DNA of 64,000 bases from Kordia sp. (GTDB lineage: Bacteria; Bacteroidota; Bacteroidia; Flavobacteriales; Flavobacteriaceae): positions 62,001 to 126,000 of the forward strand of contig NZ_JAKVBC010000012.1 in assembly GCF_022447245.1 (NCBI RefSeq), written 5' to 3'. The notes below the pieces were generated by a model. The model ran no database searches, was not told where the DNA came from, and was given only the letters and a program-made list of their open reading frames with translations. Numbering within the stretch: position 1 is the stretch's first letter; every line of letters begins with the position of its first letter. The translations under genes and the position numbers were made by a program. Positions 47,144 through 55,965 of this stretch are shown in pieces.

Positions 47144-47185
47144 AAAACGGCTGTTTAATATCTTTTAAACAGCCGTTTTCTTTTT
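47144..47185 (+). terminator. Rho-independent terminator of pepE
   Basis: Perfect 15-bp stem AAAACGGCTGTTTAA (47144-47158) / TTAAACAGCCGTTTT (47165-47179), then CTTTTTG. Confidence 0.9.
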
Positions 47186-47287
47186 GAACTCTCTGTTTAC
47201 GTTGATCATTAGAAGCTATCATAACAATCAAACTAAAAAAGTTGTAACATAAAAAAAGCCAATTCGGACTGAATCGGCTTTTCGATG

Positions 47288-47360
47288 AGCGAGAGACCGG
47301 GTTCGAACCGGCGACATTCAGCTTGGAAGGCTGACGCTCTACCAACTGAGCTACTCTCGC
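47288..47360 (-). tRNA. tRNA-Gly (anticodon TCC)
   Basis: The minus strand gives a complete 73-nt cloverleaf: acceptor GCGAGAG/CTCTCGC, D-arm GCTC..GAGC, anticodon stem TCAGC/GCTGA with loop CTTCCAA (anticodon TCC), and T-arm CCGGTTCGAACCCGG. The discriminator base is T and CCA is not encoded. Confidence 0.95.
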
Positions 47361-47411
47361 ATTAGCGGATGCAAATATAGAGAATTTAGATTTTTATTTC
47401 CAAATGTTTTT

Positions 47412-47837
47412 TTAGATTTTTTTCAAAAAATGATACCCTCTAGCTATAAATCCCTGATTATAATAGAACTTATGTGACGGAAAATTTTCCACGTAGGTAT
47501 TCAATTCTATAGCAGTAACTCCTTTTTCTTTACCGTAAGCTTCGATCCAAGCAAATAATTGCGCTCCTATTCCTTTGCTCCTATATGTATCTTCAATGTA
47601 TACATGATCGGGCTCTAAACTTTTCCCGCAATAATGACGTGTCATATTCCATAAACCAAAACAGCCTATTAACTCATTTTCATCATAAATTCCAAACGCA
47701 TCATAGTTTTGAGATAACATTTCTTCAAATCGTGCTTTCAACAAGTCCGTTGGAACTTTTTGACTGTTCATAACATCAAGATATGGCAAAATGATATGAG
47801 CTTCTTCCTTGGGGAGTAATTTAAACGTAATTTGCAT
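47412..47837 (-). CDS. GNAT-family N-acetyltransferase
   Basis: About 141 residues from MQITFKLLPKEEAHIILPYL (ATG at 47837; the track start 15 codons earlier overlaps the promoter region). Motif A is DTYRSKGIGAQLFAWIEAYG (about 85-105, Q/RxxGxG/A for acetyl-CoA). The end is FYNQGFIARGYHFLKKI. The acceptor is unknown. A promoter match lies upstream, and another GNAT gene is divergent 92 bp away. Confidence 0.87.
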   Translation of the reverse strand: MQITFKLLPKEEAHIILPYLDVMNSQKVPTDLLKARFEEMLSQNYDAFGIYDENELIGCFGLWNMTRHYCGKSLEPDHVYIEDTYRSKGIGAQLFAWIEAYGKEKGVTAIELNTYVENFPSHKFYYNQGFIARGYHFLKKI

Positions 47838-47853
47838 GCTGTGACTTTTTATC

Positions 47854-47882
47854 CAAAAATAATTTATTTCAGTGAAAAGCAA
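47854..47882 (-). promoter_or_regulatory. Probable promoter of the GNAT gene
   Basis: Minus strand TTG (47882-47880), 18 bp, then TATTTTTG (47861-47854), 16 bp before the ATG at 47837. It fits the flavobacterial consensus. Confidence 0.5.
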
Positions 47883-47929
47883 CTCCCAAATTAGTTATAC
47901 TTTTGAAGAATAAGCTAAATTTTGTGATT

Positions 47930-48379
47930 ATGGAAACTCCACATTTTACGATTAAAGAAATTACCGCAAAAACTGCTTTTGAAGTTCGTCATCCTGTGTT
48001 GCGAACTGGAAAACCAATAGAATCTTGTCATTTTCAAGGTGATGACTTGCCTACCACATTTCACTTAGGCTATTATATAGGTGAACAATTGACAGGTGTT
48101 GTGACTTTAATGAAAAATTCGCACGCAACACTAAACATTGAAACTGCTTTTCAATTACGAGGAATGGCTGTCTTGTCTACTTTTCAAAAACGTGGTATTG
48201 GTGATGCTTTGGTTAAAAAAGCAGAAGAAATGATTTTGGCTCGCGGCGGAACTTTTATCTGGATGAATGCCCGAGAAATTGCAGTTCGTTTTTATGAAAA
48301 ATTAGGCTATCGAAAACATGGCAAACCTTTTACCATTCCTAAAATAGGACTTCATTTTGTGATGATTAAAACGCTGTAA
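47930..48379 (+). CDS. GNAT-family N-acetyltransferase
   Basis: About 149 residues from METPHFTIKEITAKTAFEVR (ATG at 47930; a TTG nine codons upstream is less likely). Motif A is RGMAVLSTFQKRGIGDALVK (about 83-100) and the C-terminus has RFYEKLGYRKHGKPF. This is a small-molecule or protein acetyltransferase of unknown target, unrelated in detail to the divergent GNAT next door. A possible -7 box TACTTTTG is at 47898-47905. Confidence 0.87.
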   Translation: METPHFTIKEITAKTAFEVRHPVLRTGKPIESCHFQGDDLPTTFHLGYYIGEQLTGVVTLMKNSHATLNIETAFQLRGMAVLSTFQKRGIGDALVKKAEEMILARGGTFIWMNAREIAVRFYEKLGYRKHGKPFTIPKIGLHFVMIKTL

Positions 48380-48465
48380 AAAGAAGATTAACGACTTTTT
48401 AACGCTGCTCCAAAGGTAAAAAGAGTATTTTTTGCCTTCAATCATCAATCAGAATGGCATTCCCT

Positions 48466-49434
48466 ATGAAAAAAATTATTTTCTTATTCGTACTGACGAA
48501 TACACAATTGTTTGCTCAAAAACAGCCAAATTTTACTTTTGAAAAAGAGGTAGCAACACCCAAAGTTTTTTTGCAGTTGCCTGAATTTAAAAACATCAAT
48601 GTACGTGATATGGCAATTTCACCAACGAATGATGAAATTTTCTTCACACTGGATGCACCAAAAAATGCTTTCAGAACTATTCTGACATCAAAAAAAATAA
48701 ATGGAAAATGGTCTGCTTTTACAATAGCTTCTTTTTCTGGAACCTATCACGATATTGAGCCTGCTTTTTCTCCCGATGGAAAGCAATTATTTTTTGCTTC
48801 TAAACGACCTATTGGAAACAAAAAAACTCCTAAGAAAGATTATGATTTATGGGTGGTAACTAAAGAAAATGGTGAGTGGAAAAACCCAATACGTTTACCA
48901 GAAACGATCAATACAGATAAAAATGAATATTATCCTTCTGTTGCAAATAATGGAACTATTTATTTTACCGCAGAACGCTCTGATGCCAAAGGAAAGGAAG
49001 ATATTTATAAAAGTGAGCTTAAAAACGGAACATATCAAACTCCTGTAAGTTTAGGTGCTGGAGTCAATACTAAAACTTATGAATACAATGCTTATGTAAG
49101 TCCAGATGAATCTTTTATTATTTTTGGTTCGTATGGTAGAAAAGGTAGTTTAGGTCGTGGCGATTTGTACATCAGCTTTCGCCAAAATGATGTCTGGAAA
49201 GAAGCAATTCATTTAGGAAAATTAATAAATTCTAATCAAATTGACTATTGTCCGTTTGTGAGTTTTGATAAGCAGTATTTTTTCTTCACAAGTGAAAAAA
49301 GTACTATACAACCGATGCATCAAAACATGTCCATGAAAAAATTAAAAGAAGTAATTAATGAAGGTAGCAATGGAACTTCAAAAATTTACTATCTTTCGTT
49401 TGATAAATTATTAAAATCACTTAAGCTTGAATAG
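48466..49434 (+). CDS. Exported TolB-like beta-propeller (PD40 repeats) protein
   Basis: About 322 residues, signal peptide (MKKIIFLFVLTNTQLFAQ; an ATG four codons upstream is also possible). PD40-type repeats include EPAFSPDGKQLFFASKRP, YYPSVANNGTIYFTAERS, YNAYVSPDESFIIFGSYG and YCPFVSFDKQYFFFTSEKS, which form a beta propeller. Such proteins are periplasmic or surface binding proteins. It overlaps the next gene by 8 bp, so they are co-translated. Confidence 0.83.
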   Translation: MKKIIFLFVLTNTQLFAQKQPNFTFEKEVATPKVFLQLPEFKNINVRDMAISPTNDEIFFTLDAPKNAFRTILTSKKINGKWSAFTIASFSGTYHDIEPAFSPDGKQLFFASKRPIGNKKTPKKDYDLWVVTKENGEWKNPIRLPETINTDKNEYYPSVANNGTIYFTAERSDAKGKEDIYKSELKNGTYQTPVSLGAGVNTKTYEYNAYVSPDESFIIFGSYGRKGSLGRGDLYISFRQNDVWKEAIHLGKLINSNQIDYCPFVSFDKQYFFFTSEKSTIQPMHQNMSMKKLKEVINEGSNGTSKIYYLSFDKLLKSLKLE

Positions 49435-50158
49435 AAAAAACTTCATGAAGCTACTAGGGCTTGGAGCTGTTGCTTTGCACAGTTTTACAAGCATGGCATT
49501 CAGTAAGAAGCAAACCAATGCTTTAGAACTCATTGGTAAAGGAAAGCCAACCGTGTATGGAAAAGGATTTTCTTTACGAAAAGAAGCGTATGATGCTTTT
49601 GTAAAAATGTGCGCCGCTGCTGCAAAAGATGGCTTTGACATTTATGTAGTATCAAGCTATCGTACATATGCACATCAAAATAGAATTTGGGAACGTAAAT
49701 ACAAACGCTTTACCAAACAAGGCTTATCTCCTATTCAAGCGATTAAAAAAATTATCACCTATTCTACCATTCCCGGAACGTCCAGACATCATTGGGCAAC
49801 TGATATTGATATTATTGATAAAAATGCAAGCTATAGCGGTGATGTATTAGTTCCAAAAAAGTTTCATGGCGATGGTCCATTTTGCAAACTTCGCGAATGG
49901 TTAGAAGAACATGCCAATTCGTTTGGTTTTTATATTGTATATACTGATCATGCACATCGTAAAGGTTTCAAATACGAACCTTGGCATTATACTTATGCGC
50001 CGATCTCAATTCCTATGTTAAAAGAGTATCGAAAACTAAACATTAAAGAAATGCTGCAAAAAGAAAAGTTGATGGGAAGTGAGCATTTCAGCGAAGAGTT
50101 TATCAATTCGTACATTAAAGAAAATATTCTCGATATCAATCCAGAACTTTTATCCTAA
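49427..50158 (+). CDS. D-alanyl-D-alanine carboxypeptidase (VanY/M15B-like)
   Basis: 243 residues with an N-terminal signal (MNRKNFMKLLGLGAVALHSF), starting at a TTG that overlaps the previous gene; an ATG at 49445 is an alternative. The M15 zinc site is TSRHHWATDIDI (about 120-131, SxHxxxxxxD) and EPWHYTY (about 185), with VVSSYRTYAHQNRIW at about 74-88. It trims peptidoglycan stem peptides in the periplasm. Nearest neighbours are the propeller protein and a broken M48 protease. Confidence 0.85.
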   Translation: MNRKNFMKLLGLGAVALHSFTSMAFSKKQTNALELIGKGKPTVYGKGFSLRKEAYDAFVKMCAAAAKDGFDIYVVSSYRTYAHQNRIWERKYKRFTKQGLSPIQAIKKIITYSTIPGTSRHHWATDIDIIDKNASYSGDVLVPKKFHGDGPFCKLREWLEEHANSFGFYIVYTDHAHRKGFKYEPWHYTYAPISIPMLKEYRKLNIKEMLQKEKLMGSEHFSEEFINSYIKENILDINPELLS

Positions 50159-50196
50159 GGTTTTATACTTTTATAAAACATCATATTGAATACATC

Positions 50197-50955
50197 ATGA
50201 GAGGAAATAATGTAAAAATTAGATTGCTGATCGGACTTGCTATTGTGGTATTTGCCTTTTTGAAGAAATACGCTAATCGTGAAACCAATCAATACACAGG
50301 ACGCTCTCAAACCATTGGCATGACTACCGATGAAGAAATTGCTTTGGGCTTTCAAAACCGAGACGCAATGGCACATCAGTATGGTGGATTGTATCCTGAT
50401 CCTGGTGCACAAGCTCGTGTAGATATGATAGGAAAAAAACTTGTAGATATGAGCATGGCAAAAGAATCTGGTTACCGCTTTGAGTTTCACTTGCTCGCAG
50501 ATAATAGATCCATTAATGCATTTGCCTTACCTGGCGGACAAATTTTTATCACCAATGCATTGTATAGCAAATTGAATGATTCGCAATTGGCAGGTGTACT
50601 TGGGCATGAAATTGGACATGTTTTGGGGAGACATTCCGCGGAACGTATTGCGGAATCTGATTTTTGGCAAACGGTAACTACTGGAGCTTCTGTTGGTGCT
50701 GACATGTGAAATATGGTCGGTAGCATAGGACAGCAAAAATTGTTAAAAAATGGTCGTAACGACGAGCTTGAAAGTGATAAACTTGGTGTAGAACTGATGA
50801 TGTATGCTGGTTATAACCCAGAAGCCATGATTGAAGTGATGCAAATCTTAAAAGCTGCTGCTGGACCTAATAGAGTTCCTGAGTTTGAAAGTACACATCC
50901 TGATCCTGAAAACCGAATTCAGAAAATCAAAGAAGTGATTGTTTCTTACAGGTAA
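50197..50955 (+). pseudogene. M48-family metalloprotease, single internal TGA
   Basis: One frame of 253 codons from MRGNNVKIRLLIGLAIVVFA, with the zinc motif GHEIGHVLGRHSAERIAES (HExxH near residue 137) and the third ligand region NDELESDKLGVELMMYAGYN. The only break is TGA at 50707-50709 between ASVGADM and NMVGSIGQQ. A truncated product would keep the HExxH but lose the downstream Glu, so it would be inactive. Confidence 0.8.
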
Positions 50956-51198
50956 TTGGATCTTTGGTGTTTGATTTTAGACCTAAAAACTTATTCCTTC
51001 TACATAAGCTTATCTAAGTATTAAAAAACTATAGTCTTTGAATTTAAAGTTCAACATACTGACTGTATTTTTCATATGCTCCCCAAAACCCAACACCTAA
51101 TACCCAAACAACATTACCACAAATGACAGTAAAACAGTACTAACTCTTTTCTTTTTCTCTTTGTATTCCTGTTTATTAACTTTTTAATAAAAACAATC

Positions 51199-51372
51199 AT
51201 GAAAAAAAAGACAAACCAATTACGTTTAAACAAAAAGCAAGTTAGTATCTTAAATCAATCTGCCGTTAAAGGTGGCAGACCTATGTTTACAATTCAATGT
51301 CCTATTGAAACCATTAATATCACAAGATGTTATGGAGCCAATCATTGTCAAAAATGGCCAGATCAGGATTAG
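51199..51372 (+). CDS. Short leader-GG peptide precursor (class I lanthipeptide-like leader)
   Basis: 57 residues. The leader MKKKTNQLRLNKKQVSILNQ, then SAVKGG, matches the Bacteroidetes pattern MKKKNLxxLxLNKxxISxLxxxxIxGG. The core is RPMFTIQCPIETINITRCYG with a tail ANHCQKWPDQD: three Cys, three Thr, one Trp. No lanthionine synthetase, radical SAM, protease or ABC exporter gene is within reach. A terminator follows 20 bp after the stop. Function (antimicrobial, signal or other) unknown. Confidence 0.7.
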   Translation: MKKKTNQLRLNKKQVSILNQSAVKGGRPMFTIQCPIETINITRCYGANHCQKWPDQD

Positions 51373-51391
51373 CATTCTGCCTATAATAACA

Positions 51392-51421
51392 AAAGCCGTT
51401 TCTGTGAAGAAACGGCTTTCT
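51392..51421. terminator. Bidirectional rho-independent terminator
   Basis: Perfect stem AAAGCCGTTTC (51392-51402) / GAAACGGCTTT (51409-51419) between the peptide gene and the convergent ankyrin gene. Confidence 0.88.
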
Positions 51422-51441
51422 AAGTACAAGAACTAATCGAT

Positions 51442-51834
51442 TTATTTTGAAGCGTTCTCTAAAACTTTTCTGGCTTGTAATGCTTTCGAAATTTTCGCAT
51501 AATCTACTGCAGTACGTCCATCATTATCTTTGACATCTACTTTTGCACCATTTTCCAATAACAGATTAATGATGTCAACTCTGTTATAACGAGCTGCATA
51601 CATTAATGGCGTTTTTCCGTTAGATGTTTTATTTACATTTTCTCCAAACTGAATCATTTTTTTAACTGTATCAAAGTCTCCTTTTGCAATTGCAATACAA
51701 AAAGGATTAACTTTTGTAATGCTTGTTACTGTAACTTTGTTTGTAGTTACTGATTCGTTGTTAGTCTCTGTTGCGTTAGCCGTAGTGAATGAAGCTCCTA
51801 CTATAAGAGCGATCATAAAGATTGTTTTTCTCAT
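51442..51834 (-). CDS. Exported ankyrin-repeat protein
   Basis: 130 residues, signal peptide (MIALIVGASFTTANA). Ankyrin repeats start near residue 45: FCIAIAKGDFDTVKKMIQFG, then GKTPLMYAARYNRVDIINLL and DGRTAVDYAKISKALQARKV. Two to three repeats make a small periplasmic binding scaffold. Partner unknown. Gene stands alone. Confidence 0.85.
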   Translation of the reverse strand: MRKTIFMIALIVGASFTTANATETNNESVTTNKVTVTSITKVNPFCIAIAKGDFDTVKKMIQFGENVNKTSNGKTPLMYAARYNRVDIINLLLENGAKVDVKDNDGRTAVDYAKISKALQARKVLENASK

Positions 51835-52180
51835 AATGTTTGTTGTTTTTCTAATTGATGATTGTTGATTTTTGTAATTTGATTACGCTAAAGAGACGAC
51901 AGCCTGAAGAAATTGTTGAAACAAAATTTCAATTATAACACTTTCTTAACCATTCACTATCAAATCTGTTAAAACGATCTTAAAAATAAAAAGCGACTTA
52001 AGATTTCATATTGATATTCTTAAGAATTCTTTAATAGCTATTTTTTGATGCTTCTACAGAAAAAACACCCTTTTTCTGCGAATTTGATAAACCTTTGTAA
52101 AAAAGTCGCGTTTTTTGAATTTGTGTTGTGTTATGTAATCAAATACACTTATTTTTATTTTTTTATTAAAATTATCTCGC
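51835..52180. other. Intergenic stretch without a gene
   Basis: This 346-bp gap separates the divergent ankyrin and gpmI genes. It holds an 8-bp perfect hairpin CAGAAAAA-ACACCC-TTTTTCTG (52057-52078) and a T-rich tract upstream of gpmI. I see no convincing TTTG-N19-TAnnTTTG pair and no open frame with family resemblance. Confidence 0.6.
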
Positions 52181-53698
52181 ATGAATAAGAAAGTCATTTT
52201 AATGATTTTAGATGGATGGGGTAAGTCACCAGACCCTAAAGTTTCTGCCATTGCAAACGCAAATGTTCCGTTTATCAATAGCCTATATACAAAGTATCCA
52301 AACGCCAACTTACTTACTGACGGAATGAATGTCGGTTTGCCAGAAGGTCAAATGGGAAATAGCGAAGTTGGACATATGAATTTAGGCGCAGGACGTATTG
52401 TATATCAAGATTTAGCTAAAATCAACTTAGCCATTCAAAATGATACACTTAAAGATGAAGTGGTTTTAAAAAATGCTTTACAACATGCAAAAGACAATGA
52501 TAAAGCCGTTCATTTTTTAGGATTGGTTTCGGATGGCGGTGTTCATTCACATATCAATCATTTAGAAGGCTTGGTCGATTTGGCAAACACGTACACCTTA
52601 AAGAAGGTATTCGTACATGCGTTTACCGATGGTAGAGATGTTGATCCAAAATCTGGAAAAAATTTTATTGCACAAACTGAAGCGTTCTCTCAAAAAGCAA
52701 ATGCCAAGTTAGCAACTGTTACAGGTCGTTATTATGCTATGGATCGAGACAAGCGTTGGGAACGTGTACAATTAGCGTACGACGCTTTAGTTCATGGAAA
52801 AGGAACACATAGCATCAATGCAACACAAAGTATTCAAGATAGTTATGACGCGGATGTTACAGACGAGTTCATCAAGCCGATTGTCATGACAGATGCAGCT
52901 AATAATCCTATTGCGAAGATTCAGGCAGATGATGTTGTGATCTTTTTTAACTTTAGAACAGATCGTGGTCGTCAATTGACAGAAGCCTTATCGCAAAGAG
53001 ATTTTCCTGAAGTTGGAATAAAAAAGCTTCCTCTCTATTATGTAACCATGACAAATTATGATGCTTCTTTTGAAGGAATTCAGGTTGTATTCAACAAAGA
53101 AAATATAAAAGATACACTAGGAGAAGTATTAGCAAAACACGGTAAGAAACAAATTCGTATCGCAGAAACAGAAAAATATCCGCATGTAACGTTTTTTTTC
53201 AATGGAGGACAAGAAACACCTTTTGAAGGAGAAGAACGCTTGTTATGCCCATCTCCAAAAGTGGCCACTTACGATTTAAAACCTGAAATGAGCGCATACG
53301 ATATTCGCGATAAGATCATCCCTGAATTAGAAAAAGCAACCACTGATTTTATATGCTTAAATTTTGCCAATCCAGATATGGTTGGACATACAGGAGATTT
53401 TGAAGCAGCCGTAAAAGCCTGTGAAGTGGTGGACGAATGCGCCAAAGCAATTATTGAAACGGCACAAAAACACGATTACAGTACCATTGTCATTGCCGAT
53501 CATGGAAATTGCGATACGATGATCAATCCTGACGGAAGTCCAAACACGGCACATACAACCAATCCAGTTCCTATTATTTTAGTGGATGAAGACATTAAAG
53601 AAATTAAAGATGGTGTTTTAGGTGATATTGCACCAACTATCTTAAAAATGATTGGAATTCCACAACCAGTATTAATGACTCAAAAATCACTTATTTAA
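52181..53698 (+). CDS. gpmI: 2,3-bisphosphoglycerate-independent phosphoglycerate mutase
   Basis: 505 residues, full length. N-terminal MILDGWG (metal Asp), GQMGNSEVGHMNLGAGR with the phosphoserine (about residue 62), SDGGVHSHI (about 122), HAFTDGRDVDP (about 147) and C-terminal ADHGNCDTM and TAHTTNPVPIIL are the iPGM signatures. It interconverts 3- and 2-phosphoglycerate in glycolysis using two Mn ions. Its stop overlaps the start of the next gene (TAATG). Confidence 0.97.
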   Translation: MNKKVILMILDGWGKSPDPKVSAIANANVPFINSLYTKYPNANLLTDGMNVGLPEGQMGNSEVGHMNLGAGRIVYQDLAKINLAIQNDTLKDEVVLKNALQHAKDNDKAVHFLGLVSDGGVHSHINHLEGLVDLANTYTLKKVFVHAFTDGRDVDPKSGKNFIAQTEAFSQKANAKLATVTGRYYAMDRDKRWERVQLAYDALVHGKGTHSINATQSIQDSYDADVTDEFIKPIVMTDAANNPIAKIQADDVVIFFNFRTDRGRQLTEALSQRDFPEVGIKKLPLYYVTMTNYDASFEGIQVVFNKENIKDTLGEVLAKHGKKQIRIAETEKYPHVTFFFNGGQETPFEGEERLLCPSPKVATYDLKPEMSAYDIRDKIIPELEKATTDFICLNFANPDMVGHTGDFEAAVKACEVVDECAKAIIETAQKHDYSTIVIADHGNCDTMINPDGSPNTAHTTNPVPIILVDEDIKEIKDGVLGDIAPTILKMIGIPQPVLMTQKSLI

Positions 53699-54267
53699 TG
53701 AAAAAGATACTTTATACAATGCTTGTCCTTGCCTTTTTTGCTTGTAAAGACGAGAAAAAAACGAACGAAACAGAAAAAAAAGAAGTTACTGTAAGCAAAG
53801 AAGTTATTAATGAAGAAGAAAAAGAACTTCCAATTTTAACAGGCGTTCAAACAAGAAAAGCAATTTCATCAGCGCCTTACGATAGCTGGTTTGGCCCAAC
53901 CTATTCTACTTATCCAGTTGATAAAGAAACTGGTGCAAAAGTTCAGCCCTTATTAGCTGACGTTAATATTAAAGTATTTATGGGAACTTGGTGTGAAGAT
54001 AGTCAACGAGAAGTACCACATTTCTACCGAATTTTAGATGTATTGAAAATCAACGAACAGAAAGTAGAATTGATTACAGTTGATAGAGATAAAATGACTC
54101 CTAATCATTTAGAAGACGGTTTTGATATTACCAACGTTCCTACTTTTATTTTTTATAAAGACGGAAAAGAAATTAACAGAATTGTAGAATCACCAGTGAC
54201 TTCTTTAGAAAAAGATATGCTAAGTATTTTATCTGGTGAAGACTATAAACATATCTATGCTGAATAA
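53698..54267 (+). CDS. Thioredoxin-fold lipoprotein
   Basis: 189 residues, lipoprotein signal with lipobox FFAC (MKKILYTMLVLAFFACKDEK). The thioredoxin fold is about 95-180, with the active-site region VFMGTWCEDSQREVPHFY: one Cys followed by EDS instead of CxxC, then FDITNVPTFIFYKDGKEINR with the cis-Pro. A single-Cys site suggests a chaperone or binding role rather than dithiol exchange (inference). Directly coupled to gpmI by overlap. Confidence 0.88.
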   Translation: MKKILYTMLVLAFFACKDEKKTNETEKKEVTVSKEVINEEEKELPILTGVQTRKAISSAPYDSWFGPTYSTYPVDKETGAKVQPLLADVNIKVFMGTWCEDSQREVPHFYRILDVLKINEQKVELITVDRDKMTPNHLEDGFDITNVPTFIFYKDGKEINRIVESPVTSLEKDMLSILSGEDYKHIYAE

Positions 54268-54311
54268 AGCGTAATTCTTTGTAGCTTTGCAGGCACAAAA
54301 TAGGAAGTGGA

Positions 54312-54722
54312 ATGATTGTGAAAGAAAGCTTACTGATTGCAGTAGATTTTGATGGCACTATTGTAGAAGATGCATACCCTAAAATTGGTTCTCCGAAAAT
54401 CTTTGCGTTTGAAACGTTAAAGAGACTAGAACAAGATGGACATCGTTTGATTTTATGGACGTACAGAAGCGGAAAGAAATTGGACGAAGCTGTAGCATTT
54501 TGCAAAGATAATGACATCATTTTTTACGCTGTAAATAATAGTTATCCAGAAGAAGTTTTTGAAGGAAAAGTAAGCAGAAAGATTAATGCGGACTATTTTA
54601 TTGACGATAGAAATATTGGCGGATTTATAGGTTGGGGAGAAATATACCAACTACTTACTAATCAAACGCCAGATATAACACAAAAAAAGAAAAAAGGATT
54701 ATTTTCCTTTCTAAAGAAATGA
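54312..54722 (+). CDS. Small HAD-superfamily hydrolase (BT_0820-like)
   Basis: 136 residues. Motif I is LIAVDFDGTIVEDAYP (DxDGT, about 8-23), motif II is RLILWTYRSGKKLDEAV, and a late DDRNIGGF carries the metal Asp. It lacks a cap domain, like the short BT_0820-type hydrolases of Bacteroidetes. The last 4 bp overlap map (ATGA). Substrate unknown. Confidence 0.87.
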   Translation: MIVKESLLIAVDFDGTIVEDAYPKIGSPKIFAFETLKRLEQDGHRLILWTYRSGKKLDEAVAFCKDNDIIFYAVNNSYPEEVFEGKVSRKINADYFIDDRNIGGFIGWGEIYQLLTNQTPDITQKKKKGLFSFLKK

Positions 54723-55525
54723 TCATACCAAAAACAAGAGAAGAAATTGAATTAATGCGCGAGAGTGCATTGATAGTTTCCAAAACTTTAGGAATGTTAG
54801 CCAGTGAAGTAAAACCTGGTGTAACAACTTTATATTTAGATAAATTAGCAGAAGAATTCATCCGCGATCATGGAGCCATTCCTGGCTTTTTAGGATTGTA
54901 CAATTTCCCTAACACACTTTGCATGAGTCCAAACGCACAAGTGGTACACGGAATTCCTAATAATAATCCATTAGAAGAAGGCGATATTATTTCAATAGAT
55001 TGTGGCGCTATTAAAAATGAATTTTATGGTGATCATGCATATACTTTTGCTGTTGGAGAAATTGATCCTGAAGTAGAAAAGTTATTACAAGTAACCAAAG
55101 AATCGCTATATGTTGGTATTCGTGAGTTCAAAGCAGGAAATCGTGTAGGCGATGTTGGATATGCCATTCAAAAACATTGCGAAGCACATGGATATGGCGT
55201 TGTACGTGACTTGGTTGGACATGGATTAGGAAGAAAGATGCATGAAGATCCAAATATGCCAAATTATGGACGTCGTGGGCGTGGAAAGAAATTCATTGAA
55301 GGAATGGTAGTTGCCATAGAACCGATGATCAATATGGGCGTAAAAGAAATTAAATTTTTACGTGATGGCTGGACTGTTTTGACCAAAGATGGAAAACCAA
55401 GTGCGCATTTTGAACACGATGTTGCTTTAGTAAATGGAAAACCAGAACTACTTTCTACGTTTAAATATGTATACGAAGCTTTAGGCATTGAAAGTAACGA
55501 AGAAGACGAATTTAGACAAGCATAA
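54719..55525 (+). CDS. map: Methionine aminopeptidase type I
   Basis: 268 residues. Metal ligands are in SIDCGAIKNEFYGDHAYTF (two Asp), VGHGLGRKMHEDP (His), VVAIEPMIN (Glu) and HFEHDVAL (Glu), the complete five-ligand set. The length fits the class without an N-terminal zinc extension. It removes the N-terminal Met from new proteins. It is translated from the same mRNA as the small HAD hydrolase. Confidence 0.97.
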   Translation: MIIPKTREEIELMRESALIVSKTLGMLASEVKPGVTTLYLDKLAEEFIRDHGAIPGFLGLYNFPNTLCMSPNAQVVHGIPNNNPLEEGDIISIDCGAIKNEFYGDHAYTFAVGEIDPEVEKLLQVTKESLYVGIREFKAGNRVGDVGYAIQKHCEAHGYGVVRDLVGHGLGRKMHEDPNMPNYGRRGRGKKFIEGMVVAIEPMINMGVKEIKFLRDGWTVLTKDGKPSAHFEHDVALVNGKPELLSTFKYVYEALGIESNEEDEFRQA

Positions 55526-55546
55526 ACTTACACAAATACTACTATT

Positions 55547-55942
55547 TTGAACAATTTACTGCTTAATTGCATCTTTATTATCTTGATTTCTTTTTCTGTG
55601 AATGCACAAAATGAAGAGAAAGTAAATTGTTCTGATGTACAAACTGGTGTATTTACAAAACAAAGCGACGATAATATTCCGTTTTCTTCCAAAATTGTAC
55701 GTACTGAAAATTTTCAAAGAGAATATATAGGAAATGGCTCTGAACGAAGTTCTCGTTTAAAATGGCTTAACAATTGTTCTTATTTGATGCTTCCTTATCC
55801 TAAAAAAGAGGGAGAAGATCCTAATGAAGAAATACTTCGTAAATATGAAGGTATTGAAGTAACGTACACAGCCAGAAAAGGAGATACTATTTATTTTACA
55901 GCAAAACTTCATAAAATGGAAAATTCCGGAAAGGATTTATGA
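55547..55942 (+). CDS. Small exported protein of unknown function, TTG start
   Basis: 131 residues from a TTG (MNNLLLNCIFIILISFSVNA as signal, then Q). The mature part has a VNCSDVQTGVF cysteine and SYLMLPYPKKEGEDP, ending HKMENSGKDL. No ATG upstream fits. No family recognised. It follows map by 21 bp and so is probably in the same operon. Confidence 0.7.
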   Translation: MNNLLLNCIFIILISFSVNAQNEEKVNCSDVQTGVFTKQSDDNIPFSSKIVRTENFQREYIGNGSERSSRLKWLNNCSYLMLPYPKKEGEDPNEEILRKYEGIEVTYTARKGDTIYFTAKLHKMENSGKDL

Positions 55943-55965
55943 TTAAAATTGAATAATTTTTACTC

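Noticed and set aside
47127-47345. Minus-strand 72-residue frame
   Set aside because: It runs through the tRNA-Gly gene and the pepE terminator.
24008-50709. TGA read as tryptophan or selenocysteine (at 24008 and 50707)
   Set aside because: TGG is the Trp codon throughout, TGA ends many intact genes, and no selenocysteine context is seen; nonsense mutation is simpler.
52057-52078. Hairpin upstream of gpmI as a riboswitch
   Set aside because: It is only an 8-bp stem without the conserved core of any riboswitch known to me.
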